A stretch of DNA of 64,000 nucleotides from Tricholoma matsutake (Eukaryota; Basidiomycota; Agaricomycetes; Agaricales; Tricholomataceae), in NCBI GenBank assembly GCA_026075535.2, contig AP026549.1, positions 6,138,001 to 6,202,000 on the forward strand, written 5' to 3'. This document shows, one piece after another, positions 1 to 12,054 of the stretch. Every line of letters starts with the position of its first letter. The stretch's first letter is position 1. The position numbers were made by a program, and so were the translations under genes. Under the pieces are notes generated by a model that was not told the origin of the DNA, ran no database searches, and saw only the letters and a program-made list of their open reading frames with translations.

Positions 1-147
1 CCATGGCAACTTATTGGAATTTGGGCTATATGCATGTTGCTGCAATGTTAAATTGACAGCGATGATGGGTGTTAGCCTTCAACATGTTGAATTGAGGTAA
101 ACCACCACTTCTAGATTGCGTTCTTACTTGTTGATTTATTCTACAGG

Positions 148-755
148 GTGGATATAGTGACTTCTGGGTTGAATCCTATAGCATATAAATTAGGCTCGGT
201 TTTGGATTTGTACCTGCACATTTTCAGTGAAGATGTCTGCGATGACAAGGGTCATCTCCTCAATGTCATGCAGGGCCCATTTGGGATGGGTATGGTTGTA
301 GACTATATCCAACAAGCTGTAAAGGCCGGTCATCTCCTCTGGGAGCCTGTGAGCCCAAAGTTGGATTGTCTGATCAAGGAGATACACATTCTTGTGTAAG
401 TTGTTGTACCTGAACTTCAAGATGAGCTTAGACAGTATTTCAAGTTTGAAGGAGGCTGCACAGGTCTTGCAGCTTCACTTGCATGGTGGAAGGTAAGCTG
501 GCCCATTGCAATTCATGATCTTGCATCTGATCAGTAAACAGAAACATGCTGCACTGTTCCCCACTCTGGCTCGCATGGCTCGGGATTTCCTTGCAATCCC
601 AGCTACAAGTGTTTCAGTGGAATGGACCTTCTCGAAATTGTGACACATATGTAGTGATTTATGATCATCTCTCAAGGCTGAGACCATTTCAGAAGCACTT
701 CTGTCAAAAGTATGGATTCATGAAGGTTTGTTTGATGTGAATGAGCCAATCCCAG
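148..755 (+). pseudogene. hAT transposase C-terminal remnant
   Basis: Decayed end of a hAT-superfamily DNA transposase. Reading across a frame change, bases about 547-745 encode FPTLARMARDFLAIPATSVS followed by VEWTFSK and a degenerate segment resembling SSLK-ETI-ALLSK-W, which is the hAT C-terminal dimerisation region (normally ...VASERVFSK...). The R of the usual ER-FS motif is W here. Upstream (148-490) an open stretch ending in DELRQYFKFEGGC and LAWWK matches the segment that normally precedes this domain. A possible 45-bp intron (GTAAGC to TGATCAG) lies at about 492-536. The N-terminal DDE part is absent. No terminal repeats were found around it. Family assignment is firm for the C-terminal motif and weak for the rest; it is not a functional gene. 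Confidence 0.72.
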
Positions 756-2125
756 AGGGGTACACAGAAAGCATGGGATACCAGAAAAATAATAAAACTA
801 CCATTTTTTTGGCAACTGTATATATCAACCATATAACTGTATTTATATGGTATATAGTGTATAAATTACTGTATCCATATATTTACATTCCAAGCTGTAT
901 ATGGATACTATATGGTTGGAGCCTTAGGAATGCTGCATCCTCCTTCATTTGGCTCCACTGCCTCATATTTTCACAAAAAATTACAATGTTCATCACCTGA
1001 TGCCACAGAGCCTTGCCTATCACAGCTTTATGATTGTGTAGCGGTGAAGGATTTCTATGTATGGTCCTGGTGTACAGGGATGATGCTCTTGTCTGATTGC
1101 AGGAGGTAGTTGCACAAAATTGCTGGCAAAGATCATGTTCAGACCACTGAATGGTTCCAAGTTCTCAGTATTGAGAATGAGGTTTTTACTGCCGATTTGA
1201 GCCAGCATGGGAAATGTGTTGTCTTACATTGCAGAAATTGCTGGTGAATGATGGCTCTCATGTGTGCTGCTCTTTGAGTTCAACTTGAGCACTTGAGCTA
1301 TTGCATTGCGGTGATTGCTGGCAAATGATTGATTTTCAGGTTGTTGAGTTTTATTTGCTGGCAGTCTGCCACAATTTTGCCATGGTGCCTGCTACTCACT
1401 AGTAGTATTTTTCAAGAGTCAACTCAAAAGAGATCAGCATTGTGATGTGTACTTGCGCCTATGTCTATGTTCTAGCCTGCTCTGAATCTGCATCTACTAT
1501 CATCTTGTTGCATTTTTCGACCCTCATTTCGATACTGTCCACTGTCTCGTTATAGGCAATGTTGGCCTACCAAGAACAGGAGATGCAGATGCCTCTCCCC
1601 ATGTAAGGCTATTGGTAATACAAGACTGCAATCTATCAAAGAACTTGTGCAGATAAGAAGTGCAACAATGTCAACAATTCAATACCATATACAACAGCCC
1701 ACTCAGGCACAAGATGGGCTGCATGTGTACCTGTTGTTATGGCCACATAAGGACAGCAAACATGCATTATGAGATTACAGAAAAAATTGCTCCAAAGTAG
1801 TGAAAGGGATCGAGATGGATTACAAGACAAGATGAAATGCCGACCACAGACTGGGGGAAATCACTATTGCCACAAAAGCAAGCAGACATTGAACAAAAGT
1901 ATGCTCAGCCACTGGGAAGCCATTGGACACAAACCTGTACTGCAGAGAACCAAATGCAAACATGTTAGACCAAAACTACAATAAGATGGGAGCACATATG
2001 TTTCAAAACAACTTCAGCAACAGGGAGCTGACACAAAGACACAGGAAATGTGCTCAAACAGAGTGCAGCAGAGAAGATAAAGGCTGCAAGCGATGACAGG
2101 TTGGCAAATTTATTTCAGGTGAGAT
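756..2125. other. no recognisable gene
   Basis: AT-rich stretch with short open frames only (none over about 90 codons) and no family motif. A TATATGG-rich segment lies at 820-920. I see no terminal repeats, tRNA or structured repeat. It is probably decayed transposon sequence. Confidence 0.4.
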
Positions 2126-3000
2126 GTGTCTGTATCACTGCAAATGATCAACAGAGGAACCAACAAATTTGTCCAGGACCCTGAAACCTTTGCAAATAAC
2201 ATTTCTATTCAGGAGATGGGGAACCCAACATCGTGGTGGATTTTGAGACAAGATGCTCTGCACAGCAGTGTCATGGAAGAAGCGGTCTTCACTATTCAAG
2301 GGGTCCTTGTATCAAAGGACTTGCCGCCAATCCTGGAGAAGCCAAGGTGAGCTGTACTTCAGGGGCCAAAGTGGTATAGCTTACAGCAACATGAAACAGG
2401 ATGGCTGCAAATAGGTTCAGATACCTCCGACAAGGGATCACATTTACTGGTTTTGGAACACCTACATTTTCCAATGCTTTAGATGCTGCCCAGCTGTTAT
2501 ACGACTGCTTCAATTGTCAGTTTCCTGAAGGCACATTGGATGAATGGAGCAGCTCACAGGCAAATGTTGCCAACATGGAATGCATAGACATATCCAACCA
2601 ATATTTGACACTGCAGAAAGATGCACGGGGGCAGGAAAACATGCCATTTCTAAAGGGAGTGGATCCTTGGGATATACTGTGAAACATGACTAGAGGTGAT
2701 GGGTCTTGCACATACGTGCACACTGAGGACAACCAAGTACACTTCTTCACTGCATACAGGGATGGCAACAGAGACAGAAAGTCAGTGGGTGCATTTTCCA
2801 GGACCGATGTTTCAAACTGACCTTACATCGACTCAGAATAACAGATTCCAACCTTGCGAGCCACAGATATTTTGACTAGGAGATATCATCCAAGCCCAAC
2901 TGTCATTTGTTGTTATTCCCATAAAAGGAGGGAAGCACAAGATGCTTATGATCTTGCATTTGCTAGTGCTTTTGGAGAGTAAGTTTACAAAGGTATGTGA
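2126..3000 (+). pseudogene. remnant of an unnamed agaricomycete repeat-associated protein
   Basis: A series of plus-strand open stretches in changing frames: 2126-2350, 2401-2682 (ends GVDPWDIL), then about 2700-2995. The last part reads YVHTEDNQVHFF and, after stops, LGDIIQAQLSFVVIP followed by KGGKHKMLMIL. From memory this resembles a C-terminal region (YVHTEDN...V..GDIVEAQ.S...IP...) common in uncharacterised, repeat-associated proteins of Agaricomycetes. Stops and frame changes make it a pseudogene. I do not know the function. It lies upstream of a hAT-like insertion but nothing ties the two together. Confidence 0.4.
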
Positions 3001-3423
3001 GCAATCAACTGCTTACCTGACATTCACCTCAGAGTCAGCACAGGTCACTAAACTGAAATTCCTAAAGATAGACCTTTTGGATTCTGGAATGCTAATGTTG
3101 AAGCATAAGATTAGTGCAGTATATTGCTGCATTGTGTCTTCTTGGAATCTTGCAGGTTCAGCATTTTGGAGGTAAGTGCTTGTATTGTACCTTGTGCTAC
3201 CATACTTGGGGCTGTCACCATGTAATTGTGGTTCTTGTGCAGAGGTGTTTCTTGATTTGTAGTTTTCCTTTGAAACTTTGACATTTGAATCCTCATTGGT
3301 GCCTGACTGATACTCACACAGGATCACCCTGCGATTCTTGCCTGCTGAACATTTTGGTTTGTAATCTAGGATCTTGCGTCGACTGGTTTTTCAAGTTAGT
3401 GAGTCTCAGTGTCATATAACTTG

Positions 3424-4098
3424 TAGTGTTTAAAGGTCTGGTTAATGCAACCGAAAAAATGACCGCAACTGAACTGAACCGGACTGAATGCAACCGGACC
3501 ATCAGTTGTGGTTGCCCACATTTGGGGTTGTTCCAGTTGCCAGTTGCCTCATTTTGAAAATATTTGAAAACCATTAAAAGACCAGTTGCCATCAGTTGCA
3601 ACTGGTCTTTCTGCAGTGCATAAAAGATGTGTACATCGTGGGAAAAAACCCGTGAGTCAGGTCGCCATGAGGTGTGGGTTGCTCATATCTGTAATAATTT
3701 GCTGAAAAGATATGAAATTATTATGGAAATGAGAAACCCACACCTCATGGTGACCTGACTCGTGGGTTATATCATCGCGGGAAAGGAACCCATGCCTCAT
3801 GGCGACATGACTTGTGGGTTTTTTCCCATGATGTACAAAATTATTACAGAAATGAGAAACCTGTGCCTCATGGTGACATGACTCGCAGGGTATATCATCA
3901 CGGGAAAGGAACCCACCCCTCATGGTGACTAAGACCAGTCTTAACCAGTTTTTTGGGGGCAACCAAACCAATGTGGACCGGTCCTACTTGGTTCAGTTGC
4001 AGTTGCCCCATATCTGGGTTGGTCCGGTTGCAGTTGCAGTTGCCAGTTGCCCTTCTTGGGGGTCAAAAAACTGGACCAAACTGGACCTTTAAACACTA
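3424..4098. mobile_element. non-autonomous hAT-like element A (TAGTGTTTAAAGG family)
   Basis: A 675-bp element with inverted ends TAGTGTTTAAAGGTC and GGACCTTTAAACACTA. It is flanked by 8-bp target duplications ATAACTTG (3416-3423) and ATAACCTG (4099-4106), 7 of 8 identical. The 8-bp duplication and TA(G)-type ends point to hAT mobilisation. Subterminal CAACTGGACC/GGTTGCAACTGG motifs repeat many times. The core (3640-3930) is a foldback plus tandem copies of a unit containing CACCTCATGGTGAC, ACTCGTGGGTT and ATGAGAAACC. No coding capacity. The same ends occur at 32456-33293 and 52095-53692, and a related set at 44126-44856. Confidence 0.85.
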
Positions 4099-4106
4099 AT
4101 AACCTG

Positions 4107-6495
4107 TGTACAGGTCATTCTTGCTCACAGTGGATTCTTGTTATCTCTACATGAACAGCAGGGGTTCTACTTTGCTTATGGTGGATCACTGTTGACCTTT
4201 GTCCTTCTTGCATCACCATTTTTGCTGTTTGGTGCTGCTTGCAAGTCCATGCTTCTGGGATTATTGTCTCTTCTTACCTTTCTCCTTGGTGCTGTGTTGG
4301 TGGAAAATTATCTTTGCACTTGGGGGAAAAATGTGGTCTATAAAATATCTTGAGCATGGTGCAAAGGTTGACACCTGTCTCATCATTTTCTGCCACCAAG
4401 TTTTACTACCAGACTACCAGAAGTTTGTCTTATCAACATGCCTCTCAAACCTATATCTAGGACATCCTTGTACATGATTACATCTTTGTGTTACCACAAG
4501 GGCTAAGGCTCAATTCACTTTGTAGGTCGCCCCACAAAAAGTCTTCTGCCTCCAGGTCTGATGAGAAAGTTGCAAAGTGGGTGCTCTTTTACTGTCAATT
4601 TTCCAAAGTGTTCACTGCTAACTGCTTTTTCTAGCCCTGCCTTGGACCTCCAAGCATGCAGCATTGTCTCCTTGATTTTTAGCTAACTTCTACTTATGCC
4701 ATATGGTTTGCAACTTGTAGTTTGGTAGATTCACAGTTGTCGATGTCTGCAGCGAGGTATGTACCACAATTCTGATATTGATTAGCCTCCGCAGTGCCAG
4801 CCCTTCAAAAAAATGCAAGACACACATTGTTGTTGCAAGTAATTCTTCTGATGTGTATGTATATTTCTTTTGTTGCATGATTTCTAGTATTCATTTTTGC
4901 TTTGGTCTAGGGAGGTTTTGGAAGGCCTGGCTTTTCCTGCAACCAAAAGGCTCTGAAAAACTGTTCCTGTAGCTGGTTTGGATGCGTTTAAACTTCTTCC
5001 TCTGGTGTCTATAATGTATGGCTTTCCACTTTGACTCATCTGTTCTATGAGTGATTGTTTTTTGTAAAGGTGCACTTTGGATGATGCATTGGTTGCTGCA
5101 GCGGCGCTGCCTGACATGACTGTGGCTAGTCCTGTGATGTGAGTCGTCTTCTTCCATCCCTCCTTCCTTCCCCCTAGTCTTATCTAAATCATAGCCCTAG
5201 TGGTCATCCTAAGTAAGGCTTTTTTTTCTTCTGCTCACCCTTTATCTCATCAAGGAATGTAAGGAGGGTCATTGTAGAAATGGAGAAGGCGAAAGCATCT
5301 GACAATGACATCGTTATGACTAAGTATGTCTTTCCTGCCTTTGCTGCCCTGGCATAGTTTACTCATTCACATTGCAGATTAGCACCATGCCACCCTCTGA
5401 AGGTCACCAAGAAGACTTCTGAAGTCTGGTGCCGAGTCTGGTGTTGTGAACAATGCCGGTGATGCTTTATCTTCAGACAATGAAATGTATGTTGATCTTG
5501 TAATCTGATGCTTTTATCCTGAAGGTTTTGTGATTTCAAGCCTTTCTACCGATGGACAACAAGCTGCTGCTGGTGACGATGGAGAAAGTGATAATCTTGC
5601 TGTTATGTCATGGTCTTGTCAAGATCCACTCTTGGTTTGATTGTATGCAAACCTCCCTATCCTTCTGTACATTGTCTACTTGCTTTTTTTGTCGCTGTTC
5701 ATTTTGTCATCCTGTTATTCTTTACAGCCATCTCTGTCAGATAAAGTCGCTCTCTGCCCAGTCTGAGTCTCTCCACACTCCATTCAGTGAGACTTGTGTG
5801 TGAATGCCCAAGGAAGAAATTCAGTGCATCTCATCTATTGCTTGCTGTTCTTGTACTGTGTCTAAAATGTCCATGTAGAACCTTCTTGCATGCCCTATAT
5901 TTTGTGAAGAGTATGCAGTATATCAACACTGCTTGTGTAGAACCTGCTTTGCTGTACGTCAACAACTTGTGCCTCTGAGTCAAGGACAGCAAAGCCCTCG
6001 CTATGTGCATTATGTCTGGGATAGTCACCGAGAGTTATTTGCTCAATTCTTGTGAGGCTGGCCCTCACCATGCTCCTTATCAGGTGCACAAGGTCTCCAT
6101 AGCACCTTTAGAACAAGACATGAGATGAGACATGTCCCTCTGGGGGCTCATGTTCAATTTTCATATTATTTCTGGCCTCATGTTGCCTTTGGGATTTGGT
6201 TTTGCTACACAGGGTGAGGGCAGAGGGGATGGTTGGAGGAATGGTTGGTTCCCAATCCTTCCTTATTACCCAGCACTAAACATTGCTTCAGGTTCTGCTC
6301 CATTGTCCCCAGCTAAACATAAGTCTTCCATACTTAAGCCTGTGTTATTGCCTTTGCTCACATTGACAGGTGAATCTGCTTTCAGTGCTTCCCAGTCTTT
6401 TGATGGCCTGGGTGAGTTTGTTATCTACATTTGTCCATCTGTTGCAACTCATAGAGCTTGATAGTTCCTGTTTACGATGGGTGTGCTTGAAATGG
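4107..6495. other. decayed intergenic sequence, no recognised gene
   Basis: Only short open frames. Segments at 5090-5640 contain phrases that look like exon pieces separated by GTGAGT or GTATGT donors (for example 5295-5320, 5475-5490), so a fragmented host gene or an old element is possible, but I recognise no domain. The piece at 4138-4353 would encode a hydrophobic peptide of 71 residues without known motifs. Confidence 0.3.
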
Positions 6496-7497
6496 TGATG
6501 ATGCTCAACCCGGAAACCCAAACGAAACCTACTAAATGGCTTTGGATGGTATAACACAAGTTAGAGGAAGGATGCGAGGCCCTCTAGATGTCACCTGTCA
6601 GACCGACCATCAAATAGTCATAAAAGGACTGCTTGTCAAAGCAATTCGAAGCTAAAAGAATGTGTTTTGTGGAATTTTGGAGAATTTTGTGGCTAGATCA
6701 ATGAATTCGGAGTGTGCAAATATGTTCAGATGCAAGATCAGGGGACTAGACAAGTAATAGAAGTGAAGCAAAGGCAAATTGAGGGAAACAAGAGCAAAAA
6801 TAGCATAATGCGAGGATTTTCAAGGATTTTCAAAGAAGTTTAGTGTAAAACACAAGACTTCAGACTGAATAAGACTAAACTGAACTCTCAAATCACTGCA
6901 ATCTGGGAGGAAGATCATGACCTTCTTGTTTTCTTTTGTATCTAGTACATCTTTTTATATAAAATAAAGAAACTACCTAAAAAGGCTAGAGAACATGAGG
7001 TAAACATGTGGAAAACTCGAGACAAAAGATAATAGAAGTATATCAGAACAATAAAGCAAGACTAGAAAGGGTGAATATAACACATGATGAAGAAATAATA
7101 AGAAAGAATAGCTAAAAGTGGACTGTCCTTGTTATAAATTGCATAAAACATTGAAAACTGCTTTGAGTGGATTGTATGCATGCACATGCAGTCAAAATGT
7201 GTTCAATATACTCAAAGTAGTGTCCCATGTGTCCAGCATGCATCCAAAGATCATTCAAATAGGAAATACTGTGTCCAAAGATGTTTTTCGAGGTTTGAGG
7301 TTTGAGGTTTTTCGAAGATTTTCGAAGATTCTTTGGACTTTGTTTGTGGCCTGAAATCGGTGCGATATTGCTCAAAACTGGTTCGGAACTCATCAACAAT
7401 GTTTCAAGTGTATATTCTGAGCTGTACAAAGCATTCAAAGTCAATTGAAAGTGTGAAAACCAATATATTGGTGCTTGAACTGTGCTGGGACCTATTA
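6496..7497 (-). repeat. 3' LTR
   Basis: 1002 bp, closely similar along its length to 9713-10715. Differences are mostly transitions, and the first dinucleotides are TA instead of TG on the element strand. Confidence 0.88.
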
Positions 7498-7507
7498 TCC
7501 TCCCCCT
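7498..7507 (-). promoter_or_regulatory. polypurine tract
   Basis: Minus-strand AGGGGGAGGA immediately before the 3' LTR start; the expected plus-strand primer of an LTR retrotransposon. Confidence 0.8.
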
Positions 7508-7765
7508 GACTAAAATCCTGACCGTCCTGGTCAGTTGATCAAACTGTGAAGGCATATTGAATGAGATTGAATCAAATCAATGTGAAATGGAGTGTCAAAG
7601 CTGAAATGAAAGCCATCGAGGCTAATCAAAGACTGTTGAGCATGGTGAAGATGAGTTCAATGAATAGAATGAGCTTGAAATGCGAGCGAAAGAGAAGGAA
7701 ATGCATGATTTTGGTTGATGTCAAGAGTGCTAACCATGATTGCTATAATTGGGTCGAGGAACTGG

Positions 7766-9532
7766 TCAAATATAGTTTGAATGAAAGATTGAGGGATCAA
7801 AGATGAGGTCGACAAAACTGTGGTTGACAATCAATGTAATAAAAATTTCGGGGATGACAACAAGGGTTGCGAGCTGAGGACTATGGATATATGATGGGTA
7901 CCAAACTTCAAGTGCTATATTGGACTTCAAGGGCGAAGGTGAACACAAAACTGGTTGCAAAATAGATGGGGGTGAAGACGATGGCGAAGACAAGATCAGA
8001 GATGAAAATATTGGGAGTGGTGAGCATGAAATTGAGGTCAAAATGGGTGATGTTGAGGACGAATATGACAAAAATATCGGGGGCAAGATCAGACTAGATT
8101 GCGGAGGCAAAAATGGTGTTGGAGGACGAGTTGAAGTCAAAAATGGTAATTCGAATATTTTGTGTTCTTTGGACGATGTTGAAATTGTCAAAGCTGATAC
8201 GATTGGTGCAATAGGCAAAGGCAAATTTATCAGAGATGAAACTGGTGCGAATGATGCGATGGATGAAGGCGAAGCTGGTGAGACCAATGATGGCAAAGTC
8301 GATACTAATGAAACAGGTAGAATGGGGTCAATTGAACTCAAAGCTGATGAAGCTGCAACTATCAGAGTGGACTGGACTGGAACTATTGAAGGCGAAGATG
8401 ATGAAACTGGCATGGACATGTGTGATGAAGCTGGAACTATGTGATGAAGACTGGGAGGTGTGACATGACAATTTCGAAGTGCAAAATTTTTTTGTTCAAG
8501 CGCAAGCTCTTTTTCAAGAGCTAGTTCACATTCAAGTGCTGCAATATGAGCTTCTACGTTGTCCGAAATGTGCGAGCTGTGATGCATACCATCAAACATT
8601 TGGTTCAATGTGGTCGAAGGTGCTATATCAGTGAAGAACAAGGTCGGGACAGAAATTTTGGACGCTGTTCTGGTCAGATGCAAAACTGTGAAAACCGATG
8701 TGAAGTTCAATGCTAAATTCAATGTGAAATGTTCAAAAATGTGCGACGTATCTTCAGAGTTGATCGGAGCACTAGGCAATGATGAATTTGAGGTCGAAAT
8801 CAATTGCTGGGAAATGGAGTATGAGTTTGAGCATGCTATAACAAATTTTGTGGCATCATGGATGTCATTCAGAGTGTATGGGTCATCGGGATAATGATCT
8901 GGGAACTTAAGTTCAAGACGATGCACAATTCGAGTCCATAAATCTGTTTGAAAGCCTCGAACAAAAGCTCAACTTTGTTTGGCTTCCAAAAGTCTGTGTT
9001 TTGAGCAAAGAAAATTTGTAACATTGTAGAATGTCCTATAATAAACTCCTAGATCATTCGAGTCAAAAATACTGATGTGAAGCTGTTCGCGAATGAGTGT
9101 GTCCATGTCCAAAATGCTGTATTTGCATTTGTCTTCTGATCCAGGATAGAACTTGTGTACTGTGATGCAAAATGCATTAAACAAGGTGCCGGGCTGGTAC
9201 TCTGGAAGCGATTCCCAGAGTTCACAAGAATTGATGTCAGCATATCTGCAAGCATACTTCTTCTTTAGGTCCAGATCTGTAATACCGCAAGTTGGGAAAA
9301 GAAACTCGAGCTCTTTGAAGTATATTTGTAGCTCTCTAGACTGTTTTGGATCGAATTTTGGAGCTGTGGAATGACCATGAGCTGGCATAAAGGACATCGA
9401 CATGTTTGAAGTAAATTTTGGGGGCTGCGAAGTCGAAATTTGTGCAATATTGGCTTTCCTGTGTTTCAAAGTCGAAGATGGCAGCGAAATAGTAAATGTG
9501 AAGGGCAAAAGAGTGTGAAATAATGTAATCAA
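7766..9532 (-). pseudogene. gag: Gag polyprotein with one internal stop
   Basis: Structural Gag of a Ty3/Gypsy-type element. A single frame runs from ATG at 9532 to 7766 (588 codons), broken only by TGA at 8969-8971. Before the stop, MPAHGHSTAPKFDPKQSREL, the CGI-D-LKKKYACRYADI stretch, LWESLPEY and KFYPGSEDK match the conserved capsid-like region of agaricomycete Gypsy Gags. After it, FPDHYPDDPYTLNDI continues the same domain. The stop stands where related Gags have Arg, so a CGA to TGA change explains it. The distal half is a low-complexity Ser/Pro/Ile-rich tail with no zinc knuckle visible. An alternative start lies at the internal Met preceding SMSFMPAHGHS. Family is confident; the copy would yield only a truncated product. 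Confidence 0.85.
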
Positions 9533-9691
9533 GAGTCAGGATACTGTATCAAGATCTCCTGGTTGTTCAGGAGGGTCGGTGGCACTATGAGTTCAATGCA
9601 AAATCGAAATTGTCAAGCTTCCTTCAGCCAAAGGCTGAAAAAAATGGTGGTGGAAAGGTGGGGAGGTCCAACAATGAACTGATCTAGAAAG

Positions 9692-9709
9692 CCCTTGTGG
9701 TGGGCTCCA
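9692..9709 (-). promoter_or_regulatory. primer-binding site of the LTR element
   Basis: Minus-strand TGGAGCCCACCACAAGGG, three bases inside the 5' LTR. It begins TGG as expected for complementarity to a tRNA 3' CCA end. The exact tRNA is not assigned. Confidence 0.7.
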
Positions 9710-9712
9710 AAA

Positions 9713-10715
9713 TGATGATGCTCAAGCTGGAAACCCAAACAAAACCTACTAAATGGCTTTGGATGGTATAACACAAGTTAGAGGAAGGATGCAAGGCCCT
9801 CTAGATGTCACCTGTCAGACCGACCATCAAATAGTCATAAAAGGACTGCTTGTCAAAGCAATTTGAAGCTAAAAGAATGTGTTTTGTGGAAATTTGGAGA
9901 ATGTTGTGGCTAGATCGATGAATTTGGAGTGTGCAAATATGTTCAGATGCAAGATCAGGGGACTATATGAGTAATAGAAGTGAAGCAAAGGTGAATCAAG
10001 GGAAACAAGAGCAAAAATAGTAATGCAAGGATTTTCAAGGATTTTCAAAGGTTTTCAAAGAAGTTTAGTGTAAAACACCAGACTTCAGACTGAATAAGAC
10101 TAAACTGAACTCTCAAATCACTGCGATCTGGGAGGAAGACACTGACTTTCTTTTTTTCTTTGTATCTAGTACATCTTTTTATACAAAACAAAGAAACTAC
10201 CTAAAAAGGCTAGAGAACATGAGGCAAACATGTGGAAAACTCAAGGCAAAAGACAATAGAAGTATATCAGAACAATAAAGTGAGACTAGAAAGGGTGAAT
10301 ATAACACATGATAAAGAAATAATAAGAAAGAGTAGCTAAAAGTGGACTGTCCTTGTTATAAATTGCATAAAACATCAGAAACTGCTTTGAGCGGATTGTA
10401 TGCATGCACATGCAGTCAAAATGTGTTTAATATACCCGAGATAGTGTCCCATGTGTCCAGCATGCATCCAAAAATTGTTTAAATAGGAAATACTATGTCC
10501 GAAGATGTTTTTTGAGGTTCAAGGTTTTTTGAAGATTTTTGAAGTTTCTTCAGACTTTGTTTGTGGCCCGAAATCGGTGCAATATTGCTCAAAACTGGTT
10601 CAGAACTCATCGACAATGTTCCAAGTGTATATTCTGAGCTGTTCAAAGTGTTCGAAGTCAATTGAAAGTGTGAAAACCAATATATTGGTGCTTGAACTGC
10701 GCTGGGGACCTATCA
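9713..10715 (-). repeat. 5' LTR
   Basis: 1003 bp, partner of 6496-7497; contains the terminal TGAT...ATCA. Confidence 0.88.
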
Positions 10716-12054
10716 ACATGCCCTTGTCACACTGAACTTATGTCATCAAATTATCCTCAGCCTGCCATTCATGTTTCATAACAACATCACAGTAAATGTA
10801 TGAGATGGTACTGCATTGACAAATAATGGATTTGATTTCCTACTGCACCAGTAACACTGTGGAAACCTCCTAAGCTGTGTGAGGTTATTGCATCCAACAT
10901 TGAGCATCAAAAGTTGCTATTAGAAGAACTACATAGCATCTGCACTGCATGAAAATCAATTGTGGATGCATCATGTAAAGCTATCAAGCCGCCGGATGTT
11001 GTGGTGGCTGTCCATGGGCGAGTCGAGCAACTGGCAGCAAAAGATCACCTCAATAAACTGGCGATTGACATCAAAGATTCCTATGCTGACATCAAAGATT
11101 CCTACACTGACATGTTCTAGCCCATCCTGCACATCGATCAAATGCCAGATCAAAATTGCTCTCAAAGATGCATCAAAAACAATTTGCACATGTGGCTGTT
11201 GTAAGTTAGTATTTGGACATGCTGTGTGGTCAAGTTGTCTTTATTCAACCTGAAAAAAGTCCATTCATGAGGGGGCTACCCTATCAACAGATTAATGTTT
11301 ATTTGAGTCTAAGCGAGATCCATCTGACTGGGGTCTGTTGATGTAACATGGCATCTCAGCATCTCAGGGTCTATGATCTATAAATAAAAGCTTGTGGAAA
11401 GTTACCTAATATTATTTTATATAAATACTTGATTCAAACTGTATGATACATAAGTTATATATAATATATTCAGCAGGATCAGGAATGACACCAAACATGA
11501 AATCAGGCAGCCATATCAGTGATGCAGCATCAATTGGGTGGGGCCAGGCCAACCAAGAGGCAGAACAAATCATAACCATTGTATGACAGGTGATTTGGAG
11601 CCCAATTTTTGGCCTTAGAGTGCCCTACAATTGACCTAACCTTCCAAAAGCTTGATATCAAATTTTTTTTATTGGGTCCTCCAGACAAGGGGGTGTCACA
11701 TGTTGATTTCAAAACATAGGGATGGTTAGTTAGTCTCCCCTGCCTGCCCACTATTTTTTTTTCATACCCATGGGAAAAATATAGATAAGATTGTGATAAG
11801 ATTACTTATGTTGCCCATCATGTACCAAAATAGATAATCATGTTGGTGGGCCATACACAAGCGCTTGAGAACAATGGTACACCAATGCAGCAAAACTGGC
11901 CAGTGGCCATTTAAGTACAGATGTAGTGCAACTCATGCAAAATTTCCCCTATTTTTTCTATGCACAATGCCCTGAAAGACAAATAAGCAACCTGCATCCA
12001 ACATAACCCAATCTAATGAACCAGGAACAGCAGTAAGTATCTTCAACATTCCAA
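10716..12054. other. no recognisable gene
   Basis: No open frame with family motifs. A short direct repeat of GACATCAAAGATTCCTA occurs twice at 11070-11105. A run of AT-rich sequence lies at 11390-11470. Confidence 0.35.

Larger units (their letters stand above)
6496..10715 (-). mobile_element. gag-only LTR retrotransposon (Ty3/Gypsy-type)
   Basis: Complete LTR pair on the minus strand. The 5' LTR is 9713-10715 (1003 bp) and the 3' LTR 6496-7497 (1002 bp); on the minus strand the LTR starts TGATAGGTCCC (TAATAGG in the 3' copy) and ends GAGCATCATCA. Directly inside the 5' LTR is a primer-binding site, and directly inside the 3' LTR a polypurine tract. The 2.2 kb interior contains only a Gag frame. 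There is no protease, reverse transcriptase, RNase H or integrase, and only about 270 bp separate the Gag stop from the tract. So this is a deleted derivative or a non-autonomous gag-only element. No convincing target-site duplication was found. A longer relative of the LTR lies alone at 20357-21736. Confidence 0.88.

Noticed and set aside
7920..8444. 174-codon acidic open frame on the plus strand
   Set aside because: It is the antisense shadow of the low-complexity Gag tail on the minus strand and has no family motif.
6491..10720. Target-site duplication of the gag-only LTR element
   Set aside because: AATGG on the left and ACATG on the right do not match convincingly, even with a shifted end.
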